DNA of 64,000 nucleotides from NCBI GenBank assembly GCA_014529385.2, contig CM043968.1, positions 124,703,518-124,767,517 on the forward strand, in the 5' to 3' direction. This DNA comes from Adiantum capillus-veneris. Taxonomy: Eukaryota > Streptophyta > Polypodiopsida > Polypodiales > Pteridaceae. Positions 54,528-64,000 of this stretch are shown in pieces; within the stretch, counting starts at the first letter, position 1, and every line of letters begins with the position of its first letter. The notes below the pieces were generated by a model. It did no database searches and was not told the DNA's origin. It saw only the letters and a program-made list of their open reading frames with translations. The position numbers were made by a program, and so were the translations under genes.

Positions 54528-57500
54528 TGCCAAGCCAGAGACAAAAGAGGCTAACCGCAGGTTGGGGCTCAGACATTTCTACGAACAAAAGCCTTGCGGA
54601 GTGGACTTTCAGAAAGCTTACGAGCTTCTATCCACCATCAAAGAGGACGGAACTGCACAGATATCCGACACCCAAGGGAACAAGTTCTAGGTAGTGATCA
54701 CAAAATAAATAGTGGTAGAGGCACTCAGACTGCCCACTAACGGAATGATCATGCGAGCAAGAGACAGGAAAACTGTAGGCACATTTACCAAGGAGACAAC
54801 TACGGCTACATTCGCCGATCTTATCCACAAACAGGTGGAAGAGCCAGCCCGTTTGTACCATCAACACTTCCATTTTCTAGCAAAAAGGCCACCAAGGTAC
54901 ACAACACCAAATCATGCCGTGGCCACCACCTTCACTCAGGTTCTTAAGTCGACAACAAGACAGCCCGTGGACCACGCGTAGTATGTCTTGACAACCTTGA
55001 AGGGCACCAAGAAGGAAGGCAAAATCACATACTTGGGCGCGCCAGAGGTGTTGACTACAATAGCGTATCATGCCATCAACATGGCTAACAACCTACTGCC
55101 TGCCCCTGATCAAAATACATGGATCTTGGCAGCACAACCCTCTCCACGAGCTACAAGGTCAGGTAAAAGGTCACGGAAATTAGATGATGAGTCAGCTAAA
55201 ATCTCACCGGAACGACACAGCAGTGAGAGCTCTGACAATGAAGAAAAGAGAGCTTGGAGAGAAGAGATGAAAAGGAAAGTTGTAGTTGTACACCAAGAGG
55301 AGCCAGCTAAAAAATAAGCACGTTTTGAAAGAGAAAAACAAGCTTACCAGCGCAGTAGGCAAGTAGAAGGGAAGGACCCAAAAAAATGGGTACCCACAGG
55401 ACTGAAAGGACCTCGAACAAATCATCATACCAAAAAAGAGGCAGATGATCCAACAGAGAAATTAGAAAGAATGTACCAAGAGACTGAAGCTCTAAAGCTG
55501 AAGGAGATAGAAGAAGGTGCAAAGAAAGCCAAGGAAGCAGAAGACCAAAGGCAAGCCGAGGAAATGGCTAGCCAAGAGCAAAGCCATGGATCTCCCCGAC
55601 CCACCTCACCACCTACGGAACAACAAGACTATCCCATGCCTAGCCCACCACCATCACCTGCAGGCAAAGACACCAATGAAGAAGTAGAGCCTGACAAAGA
55701 GAAACATTTTGAGTCCACCCAACAAACAGAATCTGCACAAGAGGCTGACCACCCCGATGGACAAAAAGAAGAAGAAGCCGAGCCGGAACAGGAGAAGAAA
55801 GCTGAAGAGACTCAAAAGCGAGACGAGGAACATGCAAGTAGATCTGGAAAAGAGACTGATAAAGAAGCAGATGCGGAAAAAGCGTCTACCACTACACATA
55901 AGATGGAGCCTGAGCCAGAGAAGGAAGAAATGCGGCACCTGAAGAACCAGCAAGGGTTGAGACAACACCATCCACTTCTACTCAGCCAAAAACTACCGAG
56001 GCATCAAAGCCTCAGGATGGCCAAGAAGAAGACCGACCATTTACCTCCACACAAGAACCACCAGTAATTATGATGCAGCAAGAAGCAACACATGAGGCTG
56101 TAGGCACATCCCAGTTGGCACGACAAGAGGAGTGGTAGACAAACGATGAAGTTATAATATATAATACAGGTCAATGAATATGCACGTCAAATGCAAAAAT
56201 GACGAAGAGACTCCGTTTAGCAGCTTTAAACCGTAGCGCAAAGGCCAAGGAACTGGAAATGGTGATCAACGCTCTTCAAGGAGAGCTAGAAGACAGGATG
56301 ACTATCATCACTGATCTCCAAAGGCAAGTGCAACAGCTGAAGGCAGAAGAGAAACAACATGAGATAGCCAGAGATAAACAACAAAAAGAAATGGAGGAGT
56401 TAGGTGATTTACTCACCAAATTATCTGATGCCTGCAAAGAAAAAGACGAGCACCTGATAGAATTTACAAATAAACTTCTTACGACCTCTCTGTCAGCTCA
56501 AAAAATTCAGGTGCAGTTAGATGTTGCCAATGCTTCTCTGCAATATTCTGAATAGAGGATCAATGATCATGCCATCTTCTTACGGAAAATCAAAGAAAAT
56601 CCAGTCGTGGCCTCGATCAAGGGAACTGATGAAGTGTACAAGGCACTTGAAAGGAAAAACGAAGAACTAGAATTGGAATTAAAGCTTGAACAATCACAGC
56701 ACAAAGACCTGGCATTGATGCAGGTTCAGAGAGAGGAGGAGCTCCTAAAGGAGATAGCAGAACTCAAGCGGATAAATCAACTCCTCAGAGATGGAAAGCC
56801 AACACGCAGGATGAGGAAGGCACTTCAGAGCCGCCACAAATAGACATACACTCAGTCTCGTTTGCTGAGTTTGAGACGCAGTCCACAGCAGAGCCGAGTG
56901 GTGATGAAGATTTTGAAGTTCACATCACAGATGCAGATACAGTGCCAATGGTCCAGCTGTCAAAATCTGAAGAAGACGCACTGAAGGAGAAGATTATCCT
57001 AGAGGTGGATGAGAAGTGGAAAGCCGCTATGGATTGGGAGTTGAGAGTTTTACACTCTGTCAACGTCACTCAACTCACTCCCAATTAGATCAACGCTCAA
57101 TGGCACCAAGAATCCCTGCCGTACCCTCTCATCAAAGTAGAACTATTACAGGTGAAAGAAAGGATGTACAAGGATATGCAAGAAGATGGCGCAGATAAAG
57201 ACCACCCAAAATGGAGTTTAAGCTGGTTGAACAAGAATCTGAGATACCTAATTATGTTCACAAGAGCACCTGCAGCCCTACAAAGAGATCCAACATTCTG
57301 TCTGTACCCACAATAAGGACATGGCAAGAGCATGAAGCACTACAAAAGAAGAGGCCAACTTGGCTCAACTTCCCCAGGCTGCTAGCTCCAGATAGAGGCC
57401 AAGCGACGGAGGATTACATGGTGAAAACCCTAACAGGCGCCATGTCTTTCTTCAAGAGTCTTCCAGATCTCTCCTATGCAATGTTATATAAGATCTAGAG

Positions 57501-57935
57501 GATGCTACTCCCATGTATACAAGTTTTTAATGAGCCTGAGCAAACAGGAGCCCCATGGCTTTCATTCTTGGAAGGAAACAAAGGCCTATGCTATGATCTG
57601 AGTGGGCAACCTTCAGAAGAAATCATTTACGGATTCTATGCCAGATACATGTTCCTGCCCTCGAATAATATGCTAGCCTTTGAAGAAGCATTCTACACTG
57701 GATACTTCACCTAGCGAACGAAGATATTTGCGTCAGTGATAAGCAACCTAACATCCAGGTTTGTAGGCTACTCAGTGGTAGAGCTGATGAATCAAGTCAC
57801 AATGCAATTTTTGCAAGTTTTCGATAAAGAATGAAGAATCAGATACCAGAAGGCATTGGCTTAAGGACCGCCATGCGAGCCGTCAACCCAGGGACTACTT
57901 CAGCCCATAAAGCTGTGATAAGGGATGACACAGGC

Positions 57936-57949
57936 GAGGAGGGGGGGAA
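57936..57949 (+). other. Element H polypurine tract
   Basis: CGAGGAGGGGGGGAA directly before TGTTAGCAGC. This is the expected PPT/3' LTR junction for a plus-strand LTR element. Confidence 0.7.
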
Positions 57950-58262
57950 TGTTAGCAGCAAGCTAACATGGACACCATTTTTGGAGTTCTCTTTGTAAAA
58001 CAATTACTATTTTCATCACCCAAAAACCTTGGCTAAGGAATAAAAGCCAATTTTTGTAAGTTTTTTAAAAGTTTTTGGATAAGAAATACACAGCATGAGC
58101 TAACGGCGCTCACTTCTCTCCTTCTCGTGCTTCCTACTCCCTCTCCCATTGCGAATGCGTTTGTTGCATTGCACCCACAGGTAAGAGCTCTATGTATTGA
58201 CGTAAGCCATTCACAGTATTTCGTAGCTTTTGGTGTCGCCGACCCGCGGCCTAATTTCGTCA
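57950..58262 (+). repeat. Element H candidate 3' LTR (right end uncertain)
   Basis: Starts TGTTAGCAGCAAGCTAACA just after the PPT, with a short inverted repeat at the start (GTTAGC / GCTAAC). Contains AATAAA at about 58039. The matching 5' LTR was not found upstream of 42313, so the right end is a guess. Confidence 0.45.
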
Positions 58263-59011
58263 TAACTAGGAATTTACACTTTTAAATTGAAAACTAAGCA
58301 TAGGCGGGGTATTGGGGCATCATTGCTAAGCATTTCGATGCATTCTGGGTCGAAAGCGACTAGATAAAAAATCCACTGCTGTTTTGGAACTTGACCTAAA
58401 GTGAGGTTTGAGACGTAAGCATGTGTGCTTAGGTCTTATAAACTTGTCCTAGAAGTTTTGTTACGTTTGGATGTTATTTGATGCTGGATGTGATTTGCTT
58501 GCCGATGAGCAATTGGCTTTTGGTGATTTCAGTCACTTGAGTGTAGCCTGAGTTAGATGCGAGTTGTTAGGTGTTTTCCGAGAGATTGACAACCTATTGT
58601 AGCCTCTATGCACTAGTCGAGTCAGCTTCGTCCCATGGTTTGACAAATTAATCGTGGTTCTCGCTAATACTGCAATAAGATAGGATGGTGAGGTTAGACA
58701 TGCGTCCCACACATTCCATTTCTTGGACGAGCAAGCCCCAGGGGTGTCAGTGCTCAAGAAGCGCAAGTTGGGGGTGGAGTACCTTTCTCAGCTGGAAACA
58801 TTCATTTGCATTTGCATGGATGAATGCTTGAGTGTGCTATGCACTAGCGTCCAATTTCCCTTAGATAGTGCACCAGATGCCCTTGAAAGCAAGCTCTTGC
58901 CACTTGGGGACTCTGTTACTGACACTATTGTAGTTGTGCGTGCGGAAGTCCTAGCAGTGGAGTAGTTGCACATGAACGAGAAAGAATTCTAGGCCATGCA
59001 AGCCAAGGTTG
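58263..59011. other. Unassigned region
   Basis: A plus-strand frame at 58723-58965 (80 residues, MDEQAPGVSVLKKRKLGVEY) has no recognised domain. Nothing else supported. It ends at the break of the Copia-4 3' LTR. Confidence 0.35.
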
Positions 59012-59176
59012 CCCCGAGGCCTTTAAACTTGCCCCTGATTCTTGTCCGTGAAAATTTTGGTTTTCGGTGAGTGATTTTCCTTCACGCACGATGGCTTCTC
59101 CTCATAATGGGGGCCTTACAAATGTGCGCTTTTACCACAGAAAATTACAAGGGTAAATCGGGCTCCATACTTAACA
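59012..59176 (-). repeat. Copia-4 3' LTR remnant
   Basis: 165 bp matching 63780-63944 at about 97%. Its outer part is missing at 59012, so no target duplication can be checked. A purine run on the minus strand (CCAAGTGGGAGAT) next to it at 59177-59189 is the PPT. Confidence 0.88.
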
Positions 59177-59236
59177 ATCTCCCACTTGGAGACTGATCTC
59201 CAAACCAAACCTGTGACTGCTTTCCATTCTGGCTTC

Positions 59237-59581
59237 TTATCCTTGAATGCCGATTGAAGATGAGGAAAAGCTCAACTTCTCCTTCTTGACCACCTTTGTA
59301 AACATGTCTGCAGGATTTTCACTTGTATACACCTTTCCTAGCTTTAGTTGTCCCTCTTCCAAAAGAGTGCGTATAAAGTGATATCTCACCTCAATGTGCT
59401 TTGTCCTTGAATGAAAGGCTGAGTTCTTCGCAAGATGGATAGCGCTTTGGCTATCACTGTACAAGACACAATTGTCTTGTTTGAATCCAAGCTCTTCTAA
59501 GAATCTGTGAAGCCACAGAATTTCTTTGCTTGACTCCGTCATTGCTACATACTCTGCTTCCGTGGTAGAAAGTGAAACCAC
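59237..59581 (-). pseudogene. pol: Copia-4 RNase H
   Basis: A 114-residue frame: SLSTTEAEYVAMTESSKEIL, SDSQSAIHLAKN, KHIEVRYHFIR and NPADMFTK, a well-preserved Copia RNase H. It is cut from RT by a TAG (59597-59599) at a codon that is normally TGG, in the W-A/S motif before SKL. Confidence 0.88.
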
Positions 59582-59599
59582 TTTATGCAGCTTTGAAGC

Positions 59600-60808
59600 C
59601 TAGCTTACTGTTGTGCCTCCAACCGTGAACACATAGCCAGTAGTGCTCCTTCGAGTATCTTTGTCACCTACCATATCTGCATCAGCATACCCTTCTAGAA
59701 AAATATCAGTTCCTCCAAAATACAAAGCATTTGTTGTTGTCCCTTTTAGATACCTAAGTATCCACTTCACAGCTTGCCAATGCTCTTTACCTGGGTTGTC
59801 CATGAACCTACTCACAACTCCCACTGCATGTGCAATGTCTGGCCTTGTCCAGACCATAGCATACATTAGAGAATCTACCGCTGCAGCATATGGAACTTTA
59901 GACATATAGGCTATCTCCTCTTGTGTCTTTGGACACATATCCTTTGTTAGTTTAAAATGACCAGCCAAAGGTGTAGAAATTAGTTTTGCATTTTGCATTG
60001 CAAACCTTTCTAGTACCTTCTTGATGTAATCTTCTTGAGATAGCTTTATTGTCTTCTTCGTCCTGTCCCTTAATATTTTCATACCAAGTATCCTCTTTGC
60101 AGCACCTAAATCTTTCATTGAAAAAGATTTGGACAGCTCCTCTTTTAGGTCTTTGATGTCCTGCATGTTAGCACTTGCAATCAACATGTCATCAACATAC
60201 AACATTAGGATGATGAATTTCCCATCTCCCAAATTCTCCGTGTAGACGCAGTGATCCGAGTTGCATCTTGTGAATCCATGATCCAACATCCATCGATCAA
60301 ACTTCAAGTACCATTGTCTTGATGCTTGCTTTAAACCATACAAGCTCTTCTTTAATCTGCAAACCATTTTCTCCTTACCTTTTACTTCATACCCCTTTGG
60401 TTGAAGCATGTAGATTTCCTCCTCTAAGTCACCGTGAGGGAATGCCGTATTTACATCCATTTGCTCGAGATTTAGATTATGAGCAGCCACAAGGCTTAAG
60501 ACAAGCCTAATTGAGTTCATTTTTACAACAGGAGAAAATATTTCATTGAAGTCAATACCTTTTTTTTGAGAAAAACCTTTTACCACAAGCCTAGACTTGT
60601 ATCTTTTCTTCCCACCTTCTTCTTCCTTTAGCTTGTACACCCATTTGTTTTGAAGTGCCCGCTTACCTTTAGGAAACTCAACCAACTCCCATGTTTGGTT
60701 GCGATGTAGTGAGTCCATCTCCACTTGCATGCTCTTCGTCCATTCTTCTTTGGATTCATGTTGCATAGCTTCTTCATATGATTCCGGCTCTCCAGAATCT
60801 GAGATCAA
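59600..60808 (-). pseudogene. pol: Copia-4 reverse transcriptase
   Basis: A 402-residue frame with the complete RT: NKWVYKLKEEEGGKKRYKSR, FSPVVKMNSIR, MDVNTAFPHGDLEEEIYM, CRLKKSLYGLKQ, catalytic YVDDMLIA, TRPDIAHAVGVVSRFM, ILRYLKGT. No stop inside. A TGA (about 60862-60867, probably CGA before) separates it from the integrase frame, which otherwise continues with STRASRPPERF. Confidence 0.92.
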
Positions 60809-60865
60809 GAGATGGTTGAAGGAAGGAACAAACCTTTCTGGAGGTCTACTTGCTCTTGTAGATCT

Positions 60866-61687
60866 TCAGGGAATAGGTTGAGGCTCCTCATTTGGTTCAC
60901 GTTGTTGCACATTGTCACCGTTTGCAGTCCTTGAGTCTTCACCGTCCTCAAGCTCCATGTACTCATCACCTGTTTCTTTTGTTTGTTTTCTTTCCAAGTA
61001 ATCTTTGTACATATTTTGTTCGTTAAAAATTACATCCCTAGTCCTTAAGATTTTACCATCTTCAGGATTCCATAGGCGATACCCAAAGTCTCCTTCTCCA
61101 TAGCCAATGAAGAAACACTTTTTGGACTTTGCATCTAACTTTGATCTTAGGATTCTATCTATGTGCATAAAAGCCTCACACCCAAACACTTTGAGAAATG
61201 CATAATTCACCGGTTTACCTGTCCATGCCTCTTCTGGAACTCCCCCATCCAATGCCGTTGAGGGTGACCGATTGATTAACACAGACGTACTTACAGCTTC
61301 CGCCCAAAGCTCAAGCGGTAGGCCTGCATGTAGCCGCATGCTTCGTGCTCGTTCCATGATTGTCTTGTTCATCCTTTTCGAAATCCCATTTTGTTGAGGT
61401 GTCCTTGGGGTTGTCCTTTGCCTCCCAATGCCATTGCTAGCACAAAAGCTTTCAAAAGCTTGGCTGCAATATTCGCCTCCATTGTCGGATCTGAGGCATT
61501 TAACCTTGGTACCTGTTTCATTCTCCACAAAGGCTTTCCACCTTTGAAATATGGAAAATACATCGGATTTATTCTTCATGACATAAACCCATGTTTTTCT
61601 AGTCGCATCGTCTATGAATGTTACATAGTACAATGAGCCACCAAGTGATGGTGTACTTGCAGGACCCCAAACATCAGAATGAACCAA
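60866..61687 (-). pseudogene. pol: Copia-4 integrase core, catalytic Glu replaced by Lys
   Basis: A 273-residue frame. D in VHSDVWGP and D in LRSDNGGEY are present. In QQNGISKRMNKT the Glu expected before RMN is Lys (AAG for GAG), so the DDE triad is broken. The C-terminal part contains FKVFGCEAFMHI-like text (FLKVFGCEAF) and FFIGYGEGDFGYRLWNP. It ends in an acidic tail at TGA. Confidence 0.9.
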
Positions 61688-63000
61688 CTCAAGTTTTTAT
61701 TTTTTCTTTCATTTCCTGATTTTTGAAATTTTACCCTCTTTTGTTTACCATAAACACAATCTTCACAGAACTCTAAGTCCACTTCTTTCAAACCTGGTAG
61801 AAGCTTCTTTGTTTGAAGGATTTGCATTCCTTTGGCACTCATATGCCCAAGTCGGTAGTGCCACACCGCACTGTCAACTTCTGTAGTTGCTGCACAAGCT
61901 GAAGGTTGCGTGCTAACAGTACACAAGTAAAGTGTACCGACTTTTTCACCCTTGGCAACCACCAAAGATCCCTTTGAGATCTTCCACAGTTTGTTTCCGA
62001 ATGCAATGTTGTGACCTTCATCGTCCAATTGTCCTGTAGAGATTAAATTTTTGCGAAGAGAAGGAACATGCCTAACATCTTTAAGCTTCCATTCATTTTC
62101 GTTAGCAGTTTTGACAGAAACTGTACCTTTGCCGACAATCTCACAAGCTTCATCATCTCCCAAGTATACATACCCAAAATTACCTTTGGTGTAGTCTTGG
62201 AAATGTTGCTTGTGTGGTGTCGCATGGAATGAAGCCCCGGAATCTACTATCCAGGAATTAGACACATTGTCTAATGAGAGAATTAGAGCATCTTGCTCTA
62301 CTTTACCTGCCACATTGGCCTTCGATGTTGGCTTGTTGTCTTGAGACTTTGTCTCCTTCTTCTTCTTGCACCAGCAATCCTTCTTGACGTGGCCCTTCTT
62401 GCCGCAGTTCCAACATTCAAGAACTGACTTTGTGCATGACTTGCTCCGCCTTGAGCGATCACGACCCTTTTGGTTTTTGAACCTCTCCTTAAGCCTTCCT
62501 CTTGTTTCCACTGATAGTGCAGCACTTGATGATTCTCCTGTGCTTCTCCTTCGCATTCCCTCGCTTAGGAGAACACCCACAACATCATCAAACTTAAGAG
62601 TATTTGTGCCAGAGATAGAATTACTTACAGCCATCACAAGGTTGTCCCAACTATCCGGTAGAGATGATAGTATAAGGAGAGCTCGCACTTCGTCATCGAA
62701 ATTGATTTTCACTGATCGAAGTTGACTTATGTTTGTGTTAAAGTCATTTAGGTGTTCTGCAACTGAACCATTCTCTGCCATCTTTAGATTGAACAAGCGC
62801 TTCATAAGAAATACCTTATTGGATGTCGATGGTTTCTCGTAGAAGTCGTCAAGTGACTTCATCAAGTCCTCCGTGGTCTTCATCTCCGAAACATTGAAGG
62901 CCACCGTTGACGCCAAGCCTAACCGGATTGCTCCCAGTGCCTTTCGATCAAGGATAATCCATGCTTCATCTGCCATTGTTGCGGGCTTCCTCGCTCGCAA
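61621..63000 (-). pseudogene. gag: Copia-4 gag, zinc knuckle, protease and pre-integrase
   Basis: A 459-residue frame. Gag core (LMKSLDDFYEKPSTSNKVFL, then LPDSWDNLVMAVSN), zinc knuckle CWNCGKKGHVKKDC, protease WIVDSGASFHATPHK, then VWHYRLGHMSAKG and CEDCVYGKQKRVKF (the zinc-binding part of integrase). It loses frame in an A-rich run near 61700, so the integrase core starts in another frame. The gag N-terminus (ATG at 63114-63116, MAEEGKLKIEKFNGKNYQ) is separated by two frame changes between 63000 and 63070. Confidence 0.9.
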
Positions 63001-63171
63001 GACCGCCTAGTGGCAAATAGAGGTCCTTCTGGTAGAGATAGTCTTCAATCTGCATTCCAATGTTGGTAGTTTTTGCCGTTGAACTTCTCAATCTTGAGCT
63101 TCCCTTCCTCCGCCATAACTCCCACTCAATTCAAGGAATCCTTTCCTTGAGATAATTTAGCTACGAGCAAA

Positions 63172-63187
63172 CCTTGCTCTGATACCA
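63172..63187 (-). other. Copia-4 primer-binding site
   Basis: TGGTATCAGAGCAAGG on the minus strand, two bases from the 5' LTR. A perfect match to the usual plant Met-tRNA PBS. Confidence 0.92.
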
Positions 63188-63189
63188 GT

Positions 63190-63944
63190 TGTTAGGAAAT
63201 AAGAGTCCGTAGCTAAATAGATAATTGAGTAGATTACTTAATGGAGAGAGACAGATTTACATACACGAGATTATAGAGTAGAGAGAGAGAGAGAGACAGA
63301 GTACACACGATATACGTGGTTCACCCAATGTGGGCTACGTCCACGGGAAAGCAGCCACTCAATGGCTTTAGTACTTCAAAACAAGAAGTAGTTTACAAAG
63401 GGATTATACCCTTAATGAAGCTCCCGCCTTGCTTCACTCTCACCACCTCACACTCACCTTGTTGCATCAACTTCACACTATGAAATGTGTGTAGAAATGG
63501 CCTCCTTTTATAGGCCAAAAGGGTTGCCCTCTCTTATGAGAGATAGCCATGTGTAGCCGCCCTTGTGCGAATAAGTCCAAATCGGACCCTCCAATCCGCC
63601 CATGTGTGGTCGCCCTTGAGAAGACAAGTCCGCTTTTGAATTCGGCCACTGGCCATTGACTTCCGACCACCGGCCATCGCCCATTGACTACCGGCCACCG
63701 GCCAACCGATCGGTTGTTTTCCGACCACTTTCCGGCCGCCGTCCGGCCATAATTTAAAAAAAGTCTCAGGGGCCTCCGCCCCCGAGGCCTTTAAAGTTGC
63801 CCCTGATTTTTGTCCGTGAAAATTTTAGTTTCCGGTGAGTGATTTTCCTTCACGCACGATGGCTTCTCCTCATAATGGGGGCCTTACAAATGTGCGCTTT
63901 TACCACAGAAAATTACAAGGGTAAATCAGGCTCCATACTTAACA
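63190..63944 (-). repeat. Copia-4 5' LTR
   Basis: 755 bp. Its ends are TGTTAGGAAAT and ATACTTAACA on the plus strand, so TGTTA and TAACA form the terminal inverted repeat. Contains a GA-rich run at about 63279-63300 and GGCCGG-rich sequence at 63640-63750. 63945-64000 holds no feature I can support. Confidence 0.88.
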
Positions 63945-64000
63945 CTTTCTGCTTAAAGTAACAACTCAGCATAAGTGGGATGCACAATCTCACTCCCTTC

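Larger units (their letters stand above)
54523..57949 (+). pseudogene. Element H gag-like coiled-coil protein, main part
   Basis: Continues the frame of 42313-42552. Pieces: 54523-54690 (RLGLRHFYEQKPCGVDF), 54712-54981 (VEALRLPTNGMIMRARDRKT), 54988-55317, a highly charged Pro/Glu/Lys-rich section 55318-56067, a coiled coil 56199-56843 (heptad-like KELEMVINALQGELEDRMTI), and a C-terminal domain 57211-57830 (TWLNFPRLLAPDRGQATEDY, then GFYARYMFLPSN). About nine stops or shifts interrupt it. No protease, RT or integrase is present, and no family recognised. The frame reaches a PPT, so I infer the gag-like protein of a non-autonomous LTR element. Confidence 0.6.
59012..63944 (-). mobile_element. 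Copia-4, Ty1/copia element (minus), 3' LTR truncated
   Basis: 5' LTR at 63190-63944, PBS 63172-63187, then gag, protease, integrase, RT and RNase H in the Copia order, ending near 59237. The 3' LTR keeps only its first 165 bp in element orientation (59012-59176). Breaks: frameshifts in the gag N-terminus and before integrase, a TGA before RT, a TAG before RNase H. The integrase has also lost its catalytic Glu. Confidence 0.9.

Noticed and set aside
58723-58965. An 80-residue frame as a possible gene.
   Set aside because: No family, no promoter signal I can defend, and it sits between two broken transposon ends.
63473-63728. Minus-strand frames in the Copia-4 5' LTR.
   Set aside because: They fall wholly inside the LTR and consist of low-complexity GGCCGG-type repeats.

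Overview
This window is nuclear DNA from a land plant and consists almost entirely of nested, decayed transposable elements. The evidence is plant-type Copia and Gypsy polyproteins, primer-binding sites for plant initiator-Met tRNA and the GGCGCC type, a SWIM-domain transposase, many degraded LTRs, and a helicase fragment that resembles plant DBP2-type proteins. Several protein types (the SWIM-domain transposase, a Gypsy with a doubled integrase zinc finger) recall fern or other seed-free plant genomes as I remember them, but the sequence cannot fix the species. I see no intact conventional host gene, tRNA, rRNA or CRISPR array.

Layout. 1-1480: unassigned, then a CT microsatellite. 1484-3580: a reverse Copia-1 LTR fragment, then a long Gypsy-type LTR with its PBS. 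4627-6776: a broken minus-strand gag-like gene. 7176-12327: Copia-1A, a complete but dead element inserted in the tail of a minus-strand Gypsy (Gypsy-1). 12600-16490: a MULE-like SWIM transposase pseudogene and a small intact ORF. 16744-17722: a minus-strand Gypsy integrase fragment. 17874-22817: Copia-1B, a near twin of Copia-1A that shares the same 259 bp of Gypsy-1 flank. 23012-28690: the rest of Gypsy-1 (minus). 29770-30900: 152-bp AT-rich tandem repeats running into a second copy of the long LTR (to 32732). 32733-38973: Gypsy-2 pol, interrupted at 33463-37486 by Copia-2, a short non-autonomous Copia. 39000-40140: an extra retropepsin-like module and W-x-P-K repeats after the Gypsy-2 integrase.

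42553-54522 is the centrepiece, called Element E here: a 11,970-bp minus-strand LTR element with equal 963-bp LTRs, a perfect 5-bp target duplication (GTAGC), PBS and PPT. It has a gag-zinc knuckle-protease region but no reverse transcriptase or integrase. Next to its PPT it carries a fragment of a DEAD-box RNA helicase gene. Its 2.7-kb leader holds an array of near-identical 24-bp palindromes centred on ACGCGT. Element E sits inside Element H (about 42313-57949 plus a candidate 3' LTR), which codes for an unfamiliar coiled-coil, gag-like protein and has its own set of 22-bp palindromes upstream. 59012-63944: Copia-4 (minus), with all pol domains but several lesions.

Most breaks are single stop codons or frameshifts. 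Many stops are TAG or TGA of the kind expected from cytosine deamination of methylated transposons. The elements are dead as read here and could only have moved with proteins supplied in trans. The most unusual points are the captured helicase in Element E, the palindrome-filled leaders of two different elements, the mosaic Copia-1 pair, and the retropepsin after integrase in Gypsy-2.
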